DNA from: Selaginella tamariscina
Lineage: Eukaryota > Streptophyta > Lycopodiopsida > Selaginellales > Selaginellaceae
Reading direction: 5' to 3'
NCBI GenBank assembly: GCA_003024785.1
Contig: PUQB01000517.1
Coordinates: 62,001 to 126,000, forward strand
Length of the DNA stretch: 64,000 nt
The notes under the pieces were generated by a model, which ran no database searches, was not told where the DNA came from, and saw only the letters and a program-made list of their open reading frames with translations. This document shows, piece by piece, positions 13,840 through 24,044 of the stretch. The translations under genes were made by a program, and so were the position numbers. Every line of letters begins with the position of its first letter. Within the stretch, counting starts at the first letter, position 1.

Positions 13840-15064
13840 ATGGCTGTCTTTAAGTGTTATGTCTTGCTTGTCACTTTTGTTTTGCTGAATATTACTACAT
13901 TTGTTTATGCTCAAGATGGACGTTGTCCTTGTGCAAGAGGCCAGTGTTGTAGCAAGTATGGCTACTGTGGAACAAGTAATGCTTACTGTGGTAAAGATTG
14001 TGCTTCCCAATGTCCAAGCTGTTTCCCAGGTAGTTTTATACTAATATAATAATACTGTGATTTTTTCACTGGACTATTTGTTTTTCTTATTGCAGGTGAT
14101 GCTATGGTGTACATGTCAACTGGTGAAACTAAGTTGATGAATAAGCTGACTGTGGGTGATAAGGTGGGATTTCATTCTTTAATTACTGTATTATACTTAT
14201 TTACTTATAAGTTATAATTAAATCAGTTGTAACTACAGTGTAATATTAATAATTAATTTATTTTTTATTAAATTAATAATGATATAAAGCATAAAACAAG
14301 TTTGCTTTCGCTAAATTCATTGATTATAACGTTGTGCAGGTAGCAGTTTACAATGGCAAATATATTACTTATGAAGAAATCTATGCTTTTGGCCACAAAG
14401 ATGCTCAAGCCTTCTCAGAGTTTGTAAAGATAGAGATTGTGGGTGACCAAGTGAAACAACTAGAGATTACCAAAACCCATTTTCTATCCATCATATCAAG
14501 TAATTATAAGTCAAGTGGTTACCATTAATTAATCTCACATTACGCAGGTGACGGATCATCTGTTCACAAACGCGCCCAAGATGCCAAACTCGGCGATGTT
14601 GTTATGGTGTCCAATGCTTCCCTGCAACAAACACTTCCTTACGTTATAAGTGGTAAAACAATCTAAACAAGATTAATTACTGCATAATATTATTTACTTA
14701 TTTTGTAGGAATATCGACGGTGGACAAGGATGGGCTTTACAACCCGTACACAATGAGTGGTAACTTGATTGTCAACGATATTGCAGTTTCATGTCACAGC
14801 GAGTGGTACCTAGACGGAATATTCGATGCGATGAACCTAACACACATGCTACCAACTGTCTACCAGATTGTTCTATTCCCAGCTCGACTACTGTATACAA
14901 TCCTTGGAAAGGATCTCTATATTGCAGCTTACAACTCCCTAGATGCAAAACTTGACATTGCAGTGTTTGGTACAAAGTACGGTGGTAAGGTTGCTGCGAC
15001 TGCAGCAGTGGCAGCCATCTTTGGGCTCTACAAGGTGTCAAAAAAATACAAGATTAAGGCCTAA
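13840..15064 (+). CDS. Secreted hevein-type chitin-binding protein fused to a Hog/Hint autoprocessing domain (5 exons, 292 aa)
   Basis: My exon model is 13840-14029, 14096-14163, 14340-14499, 14548-14652 and 14709-15064; all junctions are GT..AG and the frame stays open for 292 codons. Residues 1-24 form a signal peptide. Residues 25-58 are a hevein (chitin-binding type 1) domain with all eight cysteines (29, 31, 36, 37, 43, 50, 54, 58). Cys61 opens a Hint domain with CFPGDA, then LTVGDK (81-86), a TKTH motif (130-133), LGDVVMV (154-160) and a closing block [17 protein letters not shown] (185-203) like that ending hedgehog Hint domains. Residues 204-292 contain FPARLL and an alanine-rich hydrophobic helix near 270-283, placed where hedgehog proteins have their sterol/adduct-recognition region. 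Family knowledge predicts thioester formation at Cys61 and release or esterification of the hevein peptide outside the cell. Intron 3 is only 48 bp. No damage is seen. Confidence 0.9.
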
Positions 15065-16214
15065 TTCAGCTGATATAACCATCTTAAGTGGTTCAATAAT
15101 TTGAATTAAATGAAGATATTGTTTAAACAATGTGATCAACAATATTAAATTTTTTATAGTACTTGATACAAGGCTGGATGTTGATATCTCTTTAAGGTAT
15201 ATGTCCAAACGCTTACAAGTGCGTGTGTGTACCCGTGTGCGTGTGACAGTGGCATAGTTTTCAGGAAGTTAAGGGGTGATTACGCTCACATTCTTAGTAA
15301 CATGAACCTAAATATAAACAAAAACTTTTGAATAAAAGTTAATACATATATGCATATGTCTATATTAAAGTACATTTTATGTATTTACTTAAATTCAATT
15401 AGAATGATTTACTTTATATGAAGTTAAAACTTACATAAATTTAAATCTATTTATGATTTAAATATATTCTTAAATTGTCATTTCCCAATGACAACAAAGG
15501 AGACAGTTTATATTCTATATAATATTTTAAGACATTGAAAATGAAAAAAAAAAAGAAATAAAAAGAAATGCATATAAATATTTTGAGTGCACATGTACAT
15601 TATACTCCATTTTTATAAAAAGATATTACATGTGTGTGTAGATGCGCGCACACGCTTCTTGTTAATTAGATGAAGTAGAGTATTTTACTTTGCAATTATT
15701 AGAGGAGTTAATTCTTGAAACCATTCTTCTAAACGATATAAGATTATATAACTAATATAATAGAGAATTCAAATTGAAAAAATGAAACATTAGTTTCCAG
15801 TGAATGAAGTTCTAACTAAATCAAGAGTGCTCCGACAATACTTACATGTGAGTGGACACTGTGTGTCACACATTCTTATTGAAATCACAAAAAATTGATG
15901 AAGTTTTATCAATTACTCCATGGAAAGAAAATTTACACAACTGTATGAAATATTAAATTATTACTATCATTATAAAAAAAGAAAAAACTTTATATTTATC
16001 TGATATATCAAAGTCTGAAAGATCTATATACGTTTATAAATCTTGTTTAATTTTAGAATTATTTTGTATATTTACAACAAAACTTTGCAAGAGAAAATAA
16101 AGTGTATTATAGATCTCTTTAGAAAATTGTCGTTTAAAAACGTTCATTTATATACACACCAAGTTTATAAGTTTTCACACAAGTCTGCATATAGTTGCAG
16201 TTCTTATGTATATA
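15065..16214. other. AT-rich 3' flank without a recognised gene
   Basis: No coding region is supported. The 3' UTR and polyadenylation site of the hevein-Hint gene probably lie in the first 150 bases, but no canonical AATAAA is close to the stop. Short alternating GTGTGC/GCGC tracts occur near 15220 and 15640. Confidence 0.5.
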
Positions 16215-16222
16215 TTATATAT
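16215..16222. repeat. Left target-site duplication of the MULE-like element
   Basis: TTATATAT occurs immediately left of the terminal inverted repeat and again immediately right of the other end (24143-24150). Eight bp is in the size range of Mutator superfamily duplications (8-11 bp). The AT-rich sequence could match by chance, which limits confidence. Confidence 0.6.
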
Positions 16223-16320
16223 GAGGATTGGCAAAAACCGGGCTTCGTACAACGGGCTTTTCGCATATTCCCGAATATCCAGGAATATTCTGTCAAATAA
16301 AAGGGAATATTCTAGAATAT
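16223..16320 (+). repeat. Left terminal inverted repeat and subterminal GAATATTC cluster
   Basis: The outer 25 bases pair with the right end. Inside it lie perfect GAATATTC at 16283-16290 and 16305-16312 and near copies at 16273 and 16315. Repeated short palindromes just inside the ends are the usual form of transposase-binding sites. Confidence 0.6.
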
Positions 16321-16421
16321 TTTGCCAAGTAGATTATCTTTAACTTTCATTATAAAATACCGACCAACAAGTGAAAAAACGCTAATTATTTGCCGACTAG
16401 ACTTTACTATACCGACTAAAC

Positions 16422-19400
16422 TTAAAAAGTCGTAGGTTCGACATTGCGCTTGCAACCAACCAATAACCGATGCACTTCTGCTGGAGTAAGGGTCCGCCTT
16501 TGTAAGAAGTAAGTAATCGTTGGGTCTAATCCAAGAACATGAGTGTACACAAAATACATGTGTTGGCAGGGCTCCAGTTCTTGGCTTTCTGAAAAGTTGC
16601 ACAAGTGCATGACGGAACAGCAGAAATTGTTACCTTAGCAGATTGCATGCTTGCAGAGACAATGAAGGCCTCAGTCTTCCCTCTTTGAACCACCTCCACG
16701 TTGTTGATCCGACCTTGAAGAATCTTTGCCTGGTTGTAATGTTTCTCATGTTCCTTGGACATTCTTGTTGGTGTTCGCACACTCCGTCCATGGTATGTTG
16801 GTACTCTATGTGCTCCCTCTCCTCTTGGTGGTGATGGTGTTCGATCCATTCGGCTACTACTGTCGTCTACCATTTCTTCAAATCCCTCCAACTTGAATCC
16901 TGCTTTCAGAAGAGCTTCAACCTCATTTGCATTCAAGTTTGTTCCTTTTTGAACTGGCCAAACCTCTGGAACTTCTGGAATACTCTCAGGAGGAATCCCT
17001 GCATATGGTCGTCTGAAGCAACAAGAATCGCGTGGGCAGAACCATAGCATCTGATGAGTGAACTCAATGTTCCCAAATGCATTTGTATATTGCCGTCTAC
17101 CGTGAAATCCTGGTGCCGGTACACGATGTGGATATCCTATGGGTCTGCCACACTTGCTGTTACCGTCCTGAGTGAGACCTAGACATTTCACCTGACTTGC
17201 CTCCCCAATGCGTCTGATGGCCCACTGAGTCATCAACGTCTCTCTTTCAGTGACATTGACATCTTGAAACTTGAGTTTTTTCCTGCGTGCATTTGGGATG
17301 ACTTGTTCTGCATATTGTGTGTCATGTCTATGTGTACGAAGTGCATCAATCCCATGGTCCCCAGTTGACGGTTGACGAACGGTTCGAACACGAACATTTG
17401 TTGTAGAGGCAAACTCTGGACTTGCAAGATGCTCTTCATCACTAACAAGATTTGCAAAAGTTGTTGGAGACACTGATTTTCCCGCTGAAAGTTTCTGCTG
17501 TGCACGTTTCAGAAGAGTTTCCATGGAAGGACCTGTGCCTGAATATCTCCCTTCAAATGATGCCTTGACCTTTGCACTTTGGAAAACAGCATCTGTTAAA
17601 TCTAACATTGTTGCCTCCAACAAAGGAACACGCTTCGTCAGCCTTGCTCTTCGTGCTCTTGCATGAACAACTTCGGAGTTGTTAGTGGTAGGCACATTCG
17701 CAACACCATCTTCTGTCAAGTCAATTATCTCTGTCATGGAAATATGATCTTCATGTCTTGCCCACCATGACAGCCATGTTTGCAAAGCGCTAACGTTACT
17801 GGACCTGCCTTCCCAAAATGACTCCAACATTACTCGTCGTTCCAACTTATCTTGGTTGGTTAGTGCTGCAGGCCATGAGCGTGCAAGGTTCATGTGCTCC
17901 TCCCTGTGTTCCTCAAGTATCCACTTCTTTGTAACTTGACGCACTGACTGCATGTAATGGAACAAACAACTCCTTTCTCTTCCTCTCATCTTTGACCCAT
18001 TGTTGAAAACTTGACGCAATGCTAACCAAATTGCACCTGACTCATCTGACATGAACCCCGCAAAGTTCACATTATGAAGTCCTTGCTTGCTGCACACTTG
18101 AAGCATAGTGTTCAAAAATTTGATCACCGCCACACTATCCTCCCTGATCATGTCACCATAAGCAAGTGTCACCATCGACCTTAAACTACAAACATAAGTG
18201 CATTATATTAGTAAGTATTTTAAAACATAGATATGTTAATACTTACAATGGATCATAGAGATGTATTCCCAGTGTACACCAATCATCAATACGATATGTG
18301 TGGTCTAGCACCACCCACTGCTGTTCGAGATCACCTCCAGATTGACACCTTCTAATGTAGTCTATTCCGGATCCTGGGCCGGCAACTGTCATTTTGAAGA
18401 TTAAAGGCTGCTCTTCAGCTCCGTTGAGGTCCATTCCGGGTATGTGGATAACATGTATGAATGGGATTGATAGCTTCTTCTTTAACTGCAGAAGTCCTTC
18501 GTAACCTTCTTTGAAACGAGTGTCTGTTGTTCTAGCCTGAGATATCCATTCTCTTGTTCTACATTGGAAAGGTTAAGCATCTCCAAAAGGAAATAATAAT
18601 TTTTTTGCTTACCGGCGGTGATTTGTGAGTGGTAGTAGATCTGACAGAACCTTGTCGTATGATACATCTCCAGAATCTGTTACCAGTTTTTCCAAAATTA
18701 TATTGCGTGCTGCTTGAAACTCTATGACACGTTGATTAGTTCTTGGGGTTGCAGCGACTGCTTTGTTGATTGTCTCCTTAGCTCTGTCTTTAGAGACCAT
18801 GGATTCGGGTGGTCTACGTGGGTGTTGATGTTCTCCAAGATGGATGAAAAGCCTCGTGCATGTGATATCATCTGGAATTATGTAATATGCAACAACGGAG
18901 CATGTCTGCACTAGAAGGGGCTCATTGTTGCAATGCACACACTTCATTCCAAGCACTCTACCATCTGAAGATAACTGGACTTTATCAATGGTGCCCTTAA
19001 ATTGGCAGTCATTTGCTTTCTTACTGAAGCTGATGAACGGACATGTTTCCTTTACGCATTTCATGTGGCCAATACATGAACTGCGACTAACACGAGCTGG
19101 AACATTCCAATGTGTTGTGCAGCGTTGAGTCCAGTAATCACACCCATCCTTCCTATTCATCCCTTTGTACTTGTCCTTCATTGTTTCGTGTGCTGGCAAC
19201 TCGTAAATCACATTTCCGTTGCAATCTTCTGGGACCTCAGCAACTTGCTGAATCGATGACGAGACCCCAGTTGCTTCCCAATCCTACATCTCTGACTATT
19301 GCGAAGTATTGTTACCATAGAATTGTCCCGATCTGTTGTCTCCAACCGGAATAGCGGTCCCTTTGGAAGGAAGAAGTGTGTAATACACAAAACTGCTAGC

Positions 19401-19592
19401 TCTTGCCCCTTCTGGTTCTACCTCAACATTCGCAGCATCTCCACCAACAACAGACATCAAATGCAGCACTTTAAAAGATTGCCAAGGTGGAATGTCAAAT
19501 GCAGACCTGAGATCTGTTTCAAAGACAAATGCAATACCATCTTCATCTGCAGGGAAGTCCTTGTCAACACCATTGTAGCTGATTCTTGCCAT
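16422..19592 (-). CDS. MULE-type DDE transposase with N-terminal zinc finger and SWIM finger (multi-exon, frameshifted)
   Basis: Start is the ATG at 19592 (MARISYNG). Clear introns lie at 18559-18612 and 18186-18246. Two in-frame TAG codons near 19290 need a further short intron or are mutations. Order of parts: a unique N-terminus; a Cys/His finger (about 19140-18850) ending in HLGEHQHP, like the GCM/FLYWCH-type fingers of MULE proteins; the catalytic core with Asp in LDHTYRID (near 18300), Asp in FMSDES (near 18050), a C-x2-H motif at CLFHYM, and Glu in TNNSEVVH (near 17680); a Cys-rich insert (17190-17020); and a SWIM finger whose CTCATF half (near 16590) is in one frame and PCQHMYF half in the next. 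The single-base shift between these halves breaks the C-terminus. About 1000 codons if repaired. It would cut and rejoin the element ends. The divergent neighbour is the methyltransferase gene. Confidence 0.8.
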
Positions 19593-20017
19593 GTAGCAAA
19601 AATGGAACAAACAAAAGTTAAAATTCAAAGACAATGAACATATTACACACGATGGTTAATGTGTTTGTTAGTCGTGAGGCAATCATTTCATTGACAAATA
19701 TTAAAAATAATATTAATTGCGTGCGTCTGGGTAGAAGAGTGAAATTAATTTACTGCGTCTGGGTAGGTTTTTTGTAAATTAAAAAGTTTTACTATGTACA
19801 AGTGGCGATCATGCATGCAATATGTTTACAGAAATTAGGTTGGTTTTTAATTGATTTAGGGCGGCTAGGGTTTTGCAATTAGGGCGGCTAGGGCAGCTAG
19901 GGCGGCTAGGTTTTCGTGGAGCAGGGCGCATTTGGGGGCATAGCGTGGAGCAAGTGTGGCTCCAGGGATTAATCACAATAGGCTTCCATTGAGGGGGTGA
20001 GTATTTTCTGATTTCTT

Positions 20018-20052
20018 CATGATCTGCTCATGATCTTTTCATGATCTGTTCA
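20018..20052. repeat. TCATGATCT triple repeat
   Basis: TCATGATC(T) occurs three times about 12-13 bp apart, each with a GATC core overlapping the palindrome TCATGA. The repeat sits just before the larger palindrome array. It may be a protein-binding or adenine-methylation target; that is speculation. Confidence 0.4.
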
Positions 20053-20086
20053 TCTTTTTACATCTCTTCACAGTTGCAAGAAATCC

Positions 20087-20521
20087 GAGTCGGCCTGCCG
20101 ACTCGGACTGACTTCGTTGTCCGTCCCAGTCGGCAGGCCGACTGGGGTGGACTGTTCCAGATCCAGTCAACATTTTGACCGGGGTTGACTGTTCCAGCCC
20201 CAGTCAGCATTTTGACTAGGGTTGACTGTTCTAGTCCCACCTAGCATTTTGACTGGGCCTTGCTTCGTTCCCAGTCCCAGTCAGACTGGGCCTCCCTTTG
20301 TTGCCAGCCCAGTCGGCATGCCGACTGGGCCTCCCTTTTTGCCAGGCCAGTCCATGCCGACTGGGACTCCCTTTGTTGCCAGCCCAGTCGGCATGCCGAC
20401 TGGGACTCCCTTTGATGCCAGTCCCAGTCGGCATGCCGACTGGGACTCCCTTTGTTGCCAGCCCAGTCGGCATGCCGACTGGGACTTACAGCAACTGCTC
20501 TCTCAGTCGGCACGCCGACTG
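20087..20521. repeat. Array of about eleven 18-bp palindromes spaced at 37-40 bp
   Basis: The core is CAGTCGGCATGCCGACTG, a perfect palindrome, found exactly at 20310, 20385, 20425 and 20464. Near copies lie at 20087 (ends G/C, centre CT), 20127 (centre AG), 20348 (2-bp deletion) and 20504 (one change). Degenerate copies lie at 20164, 20201 and about 20240. The right-hand six are 37-40 bp apart, with similar spacers containing GGACTCCCTTTGTTGCCAGC. The array lies in the shared promoter, just upstream of the ParB-methyltransferase gene. Half-sites GCCGACT also occur near both transposon ends. Confidence 0.9.
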
Positions 20522-20606
20522 TGAGGGCTAGTATGTTTTTTTAATTTTTATTAAACATCTTTGAACATTTATTACAGTTTTTTGTTAAACCTTATTGCTT
20601 TTGTAG

Positions 20607-23600
20607 ATGCGCTCTTCACAACGTTTACAAGAAAAGAAGATGAAGGAGCCTACTGAGAGAGAAGCAGAAGCTAGAGCTGCAATTCAGAGAGGGCGTCGGG
20701 GTCGTGGGAGAGGAAGTAGGAAGCTGGCTGTGGTTCAGGAACAAGGACCTTCAAGTGATGCTCCAGTTGAACAGGCAAGCCAGCAGGACTGGTCAGGAGA
20801 GCAAGAGGATGTAGTTCAACCCCAACAAGAACAATCAGACTTTGTTGAAGAAGTTGAGGATGATGTCTTACCACAGGAGACACAGGAGCAGACAGAAGGC
20901 ACACAAGCCTCATGCGCAGTGACTTTGTCGAGTGACGAAGAGGATGAACCCAAGAGCAAGAAGAGACGACGCAAAGCTGCTGGAGATTCAGAGGCTGCTA
21001 AGAAGAAGAAGAAGGGAAAGCAGAAGTGCCAGATAATGAGGAAGTTTACAACATTGCAGCCAGCATGCATTCGGAGAGTGCAGTGCGTCTTCTCGCGAAG
21101 ATCACAATCCGAGAATATGGAGAGGCACCGGATGTCCCTATTTGCCGAATTCTGGGAAATGAGCAGGTGCGGAGAGTCAATCCAGCGGATCTGGAATCTT
21201 TGACTAGGAGTTTCAAGAAGGCAGTTGGTTATTTGCGCAACACCACTCAGTTCATCCTTCAAGTTGGGGACCCCATGACAGATGCAGATCTGGCAGCATT
21301 GAGAAGCGATGAAGCGATGTATGCTCAGCATTTGGCTTTTGAGGAGGAGCTTCAGTCGACATGTTCCGGCAATGGGCACCAATGCTTTCGATGAAGAAGT
21401 TCATCTGTTGGGATGGTAATCACAGGCTAAAGGTGCTTCAGAAGCTGTACACAGAAGACACGGAAGATAAGAATCAGTGGGCAGTGAGAGTGCGTTCAGG
21501 CTTCATCCGTGCTGGGGTCATGGATAATCTTCAGCTTGTGACAATGTTTCAGCAAATTAATAGGTAAACATAGTGACCTCTAGATCATAGGATTAACTAA
21601 CTTCGAGATTTTCAAATATGCAGTTCCTCCGCAACGGCAGTGCAAACCACACTGCCACATCTTCTGCTATCTGTGAAGACATGTTGCACCAGTGAGGAGG
21701 GCACAGCGAAGATCTTGGCCAGGCTCAGTGACAAGGAACGAGATGACATAAGAAAGTGGAAGGAAAGCGCAACTGGACAACAAGCTTGGCATCCACTTCC
21801 TTTCTGTTTTTTTCAAAGATCTTTTTTGAGGTACCACGTCTCACACTTATATACTTAGTTGATTACGTCTGTGAATTACAGAGTGAGATTGAGGATGATC
21901 TTGAGAAGGCTGCAAGGGCATCCAAAGGCAACAAATACCAGGAGCAACAACAGGTCTACATTAAGCATGACAAGCGCATGATGAAGATCTTAGCCATCAT
22001 CGATCCTGCATTGGGTGAAGAGTGGTTCGACAAGGTGACCCAAATCACATGGAAACAATGCAGATGGATGGGGTTGGAAAAGCTGTACGCGCTTTCAAGG
22101 GCGAGAATTCCAAACGAGACGAGAATCATGTACTTCAATAAACTGGTACGTCTCGATCTGAAGAGAGAGCAAGAGACACTTGGATTGCCGGGTGTTCAGG
22201 ATAAGGAGTGGATAAGGTGGTTTACTATCGATTTGTATTGGCGGCAATCAGAGAGGAGGCAGTACAGATTCTCACGGGACTCATCGAGGATGGCGAGTGG
22301 AGCAGGCCGGTTACAGATTTCACGACTTGGTACGATGAAGTGCGGGTAAAATGCAAGAACGTGATGTTCCAGCCATTCCATGAGTGTGTGAAGTTCACTT
22401 ACTCCATAGAGCCGAAAGAGTTCCTCGAACACGAAGAGACAGCAAGAAGGATGATTTGGAGGTAAGGATGATCTTCTTGACATTGTTACATTCTGACACT
22501 ACTATATGTTCATTACAGGTATGTCGCAGCGAGAAAGGTGCCTCACACACAGACTATGGTATTCTGGTCAGATTACATGGAAGCACCACACATGTGGTCG
22601 AAGACAAGATCTGGCCTGACAGAGTTCGAGCGTGTACACGTACCGTTCTGGCTTGATTATCCACCTGGGCAACCACCAACATGGGAGAAGGATCTCTACA
22701 ATGAACACTCAAAAGATCTCCCATGCATCTCATGGGATCCGGCAGAGGTCGACTTCATTAAGAAGACAAAGGCCAAGGCAAAGCGGCGTCAGCCTGTGCA
22801 GCAGTCAAAGAAGACCTCAGATACAGTAGCTGGCACCTCCACTACTCGCGATCCAGCTGCCTTCTTCAATTTATCTGAAGTGCTACCATCGCAGGGAACC
22901 ATGGACATCAAGGATGACTTGGTCACATTCGTCCCTTCACTTGCTACAACTCGAGGTGATAATTTCTTGGCGATTGATGACATCGAGGAGATGCAACAGG
23001 CCGTGCTCACGGATGAGAAGGAAGAGGAGGTTCCTGACGCTAGACTGGTTCCTTATAGAAAAGTTCAGACACAGGTGGCCAGGTACCATACAGCTGACAG
23101 CCAGACTCGCTACCAGCATATTGCGGGAGAATATGGTTTCAACTTGGTGATCTTCGACCTTCCAAATGGGACCTTGCCAGGAAATACAACGAGTGATACG
23201 CCATACCTCTACCTTGATCCAGTGAAGTTCGATGAAGCACTCCAGTTTGCAGGTATGCATATGGCTGCAAATGGTTGGTTGGTTGTGTTTGCTGCAGCAA
23301 ACACCTGGGATCAAGTTGTCCGAGCTGCAAGTGTGGTGGACCTTCAACTTGCTGCAACGTACTACATCTACAGAGGGCGTGGTTGGGGCTACCGCAACAA
23401 GATGAAGGTACTTTTTTCTTTATTCATGAAGTTCATTAATGATTTTTGATGTTTTAACAGGAGAGCATCCTGCTCCTTCTTGTCTTCCAAGATGCATCTA
23501 GAGGATTGCGCGATAATCCGCTGCGTTTGTCATCAACAATTCTTGTTGATAATCCTGAGCGGTTCCAAGAACCATGGTAGGCATTTCATTTCAACAAATT

Positions 23601-23924
23601 TAAGTATTTACCATTATCTTCACATGCAGGATGGACTACCAACCGAAGAGCACTCGATTGATGCAGCTCGTGATAGAACGACTCACCCGGCCAGGTGATC
23701 TTATCTGGGATATAGGCAGTGGTACGGGGTCCTCAATGCTTGCAGCTATCGAGCTGGGGAGAAACATTGTTGGGACTGAGAAGAACCCTGAGCTCGGGAG
23801 AATTGCTATGAACAGGATTAAAGAGAACATCCAGCCAGAGGAAATCCCAACCCAACCAATAGCGACGTCAAGTAGGACTGGTGGTTCACGAATTGCAGCA
23901 TTGCTCAATCGTAAGAAGAAGTGA
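20607..23924 (+). CDS. ParB-like domain fused to N6/N4-type DNA methyltransferase (multi-exon, frameshifted)
   Basis: Start is ATG 20607. Exons by GT..AG: 20607-21563, 21624-21830, 21882-22461, 22519-23407, 23461-23576 and 23630-23924. The first 140 residues are charged and low-complexity with basic KKRRRK-type nuclear signals. A ParB/sulfiredoxin-like segment follows (about 21040-21560), with VRRVNPADLESL and the signature DGNHRL from 21412. After a helical linker comes the methyltransferase: motif IV-like DLPN (23156-23167) first, then the motif X-like PKSTRLMQLVIERL and motif I DIGSGTG (23709-23729), then an acidic GTEKN. This order is that of the beta-class N6-adenine/N4-cytosine enzymes. 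ParB-methyltransferase fusions are known in phages and bacteria. Frame changes near 21015, 21350, about 21810 (a T7 run) and about 22205 break this copy. DLPN replaces the usual DPPY, so activity is uncertain. Confidence 0.8.
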
Positions 23925-23954
23925 CAAGTGTTGAATTGTACTCTTTGGTGTTGA

Positions 23955-23960
23955 AATAAA
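23955..23960 (+). terminator. Polyadenylation signal of the methyltransferase gene
   Basis: AATAAA lies 31 bases after the stop codon, the usual position of a eukaryotic polyadenylation signal. Confidence 0.5.
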
Positions 23961-24044
23961 ACTTTAATAATACAGTATAAACATGGCTATGATTAAATAT
24001 TTTTTGTTGTTAATTGCCGACTGAGCCAAAATCCTAAATTCTAA

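Larger units (their letters stand above)
19593..20606. promoter_or_regulatory. Bidirectional promoter region between the two transposon genes
   Basis: About 1 kb separates the two start codons, and both genes are transcribed outward. It contains four GGCGGCTAGG-like repeats (about 19858-19912), three TCATGATCT copies (about 20018-20047), and a palindrome array (20087-20521). No protein is convincing here: the overlapping open frames on both strands come from the repeat and read as the same short peptide over and over. Confidence 0.65.

Noticed and set aside
14772..15041. 89-codon antisense frame over the last exon of the hevein-Hint gene
   Set aside because: Shadow of a clear coding exon; no domain and no promoter evidence.
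14096..15064. Intein interpretation of the Hint domain
   Set aside because: No C-terminal host-protein segment, no His-Asn before a nucleophile, and the domain closes with the SC block and trailing region typical of hedgehog-type proteins.
16311..16602. 96-codon minus-strand frame downstream of the transposase
   Set aside because: Overlaps the SWIM finger in a different frame and runs into the terminal repeat; only the PCQH-containing frame is supported.
20087..20521. CRISPR-like regular repeat-spacer look of the array
   Set aside because: The organism is a eukaryote, the spacers are nearly identical to one another, and the repeated unit is a full palindrome.
20222..20531. Overlapping open frames on both strands in the palindrome array, encoding repeats of MPTG/SACRLG peptides
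   Set aside because: They arise because the repeat unit lacks stops in several frames. The same array is open on both strands, and it sits in a promoter region between two genes.
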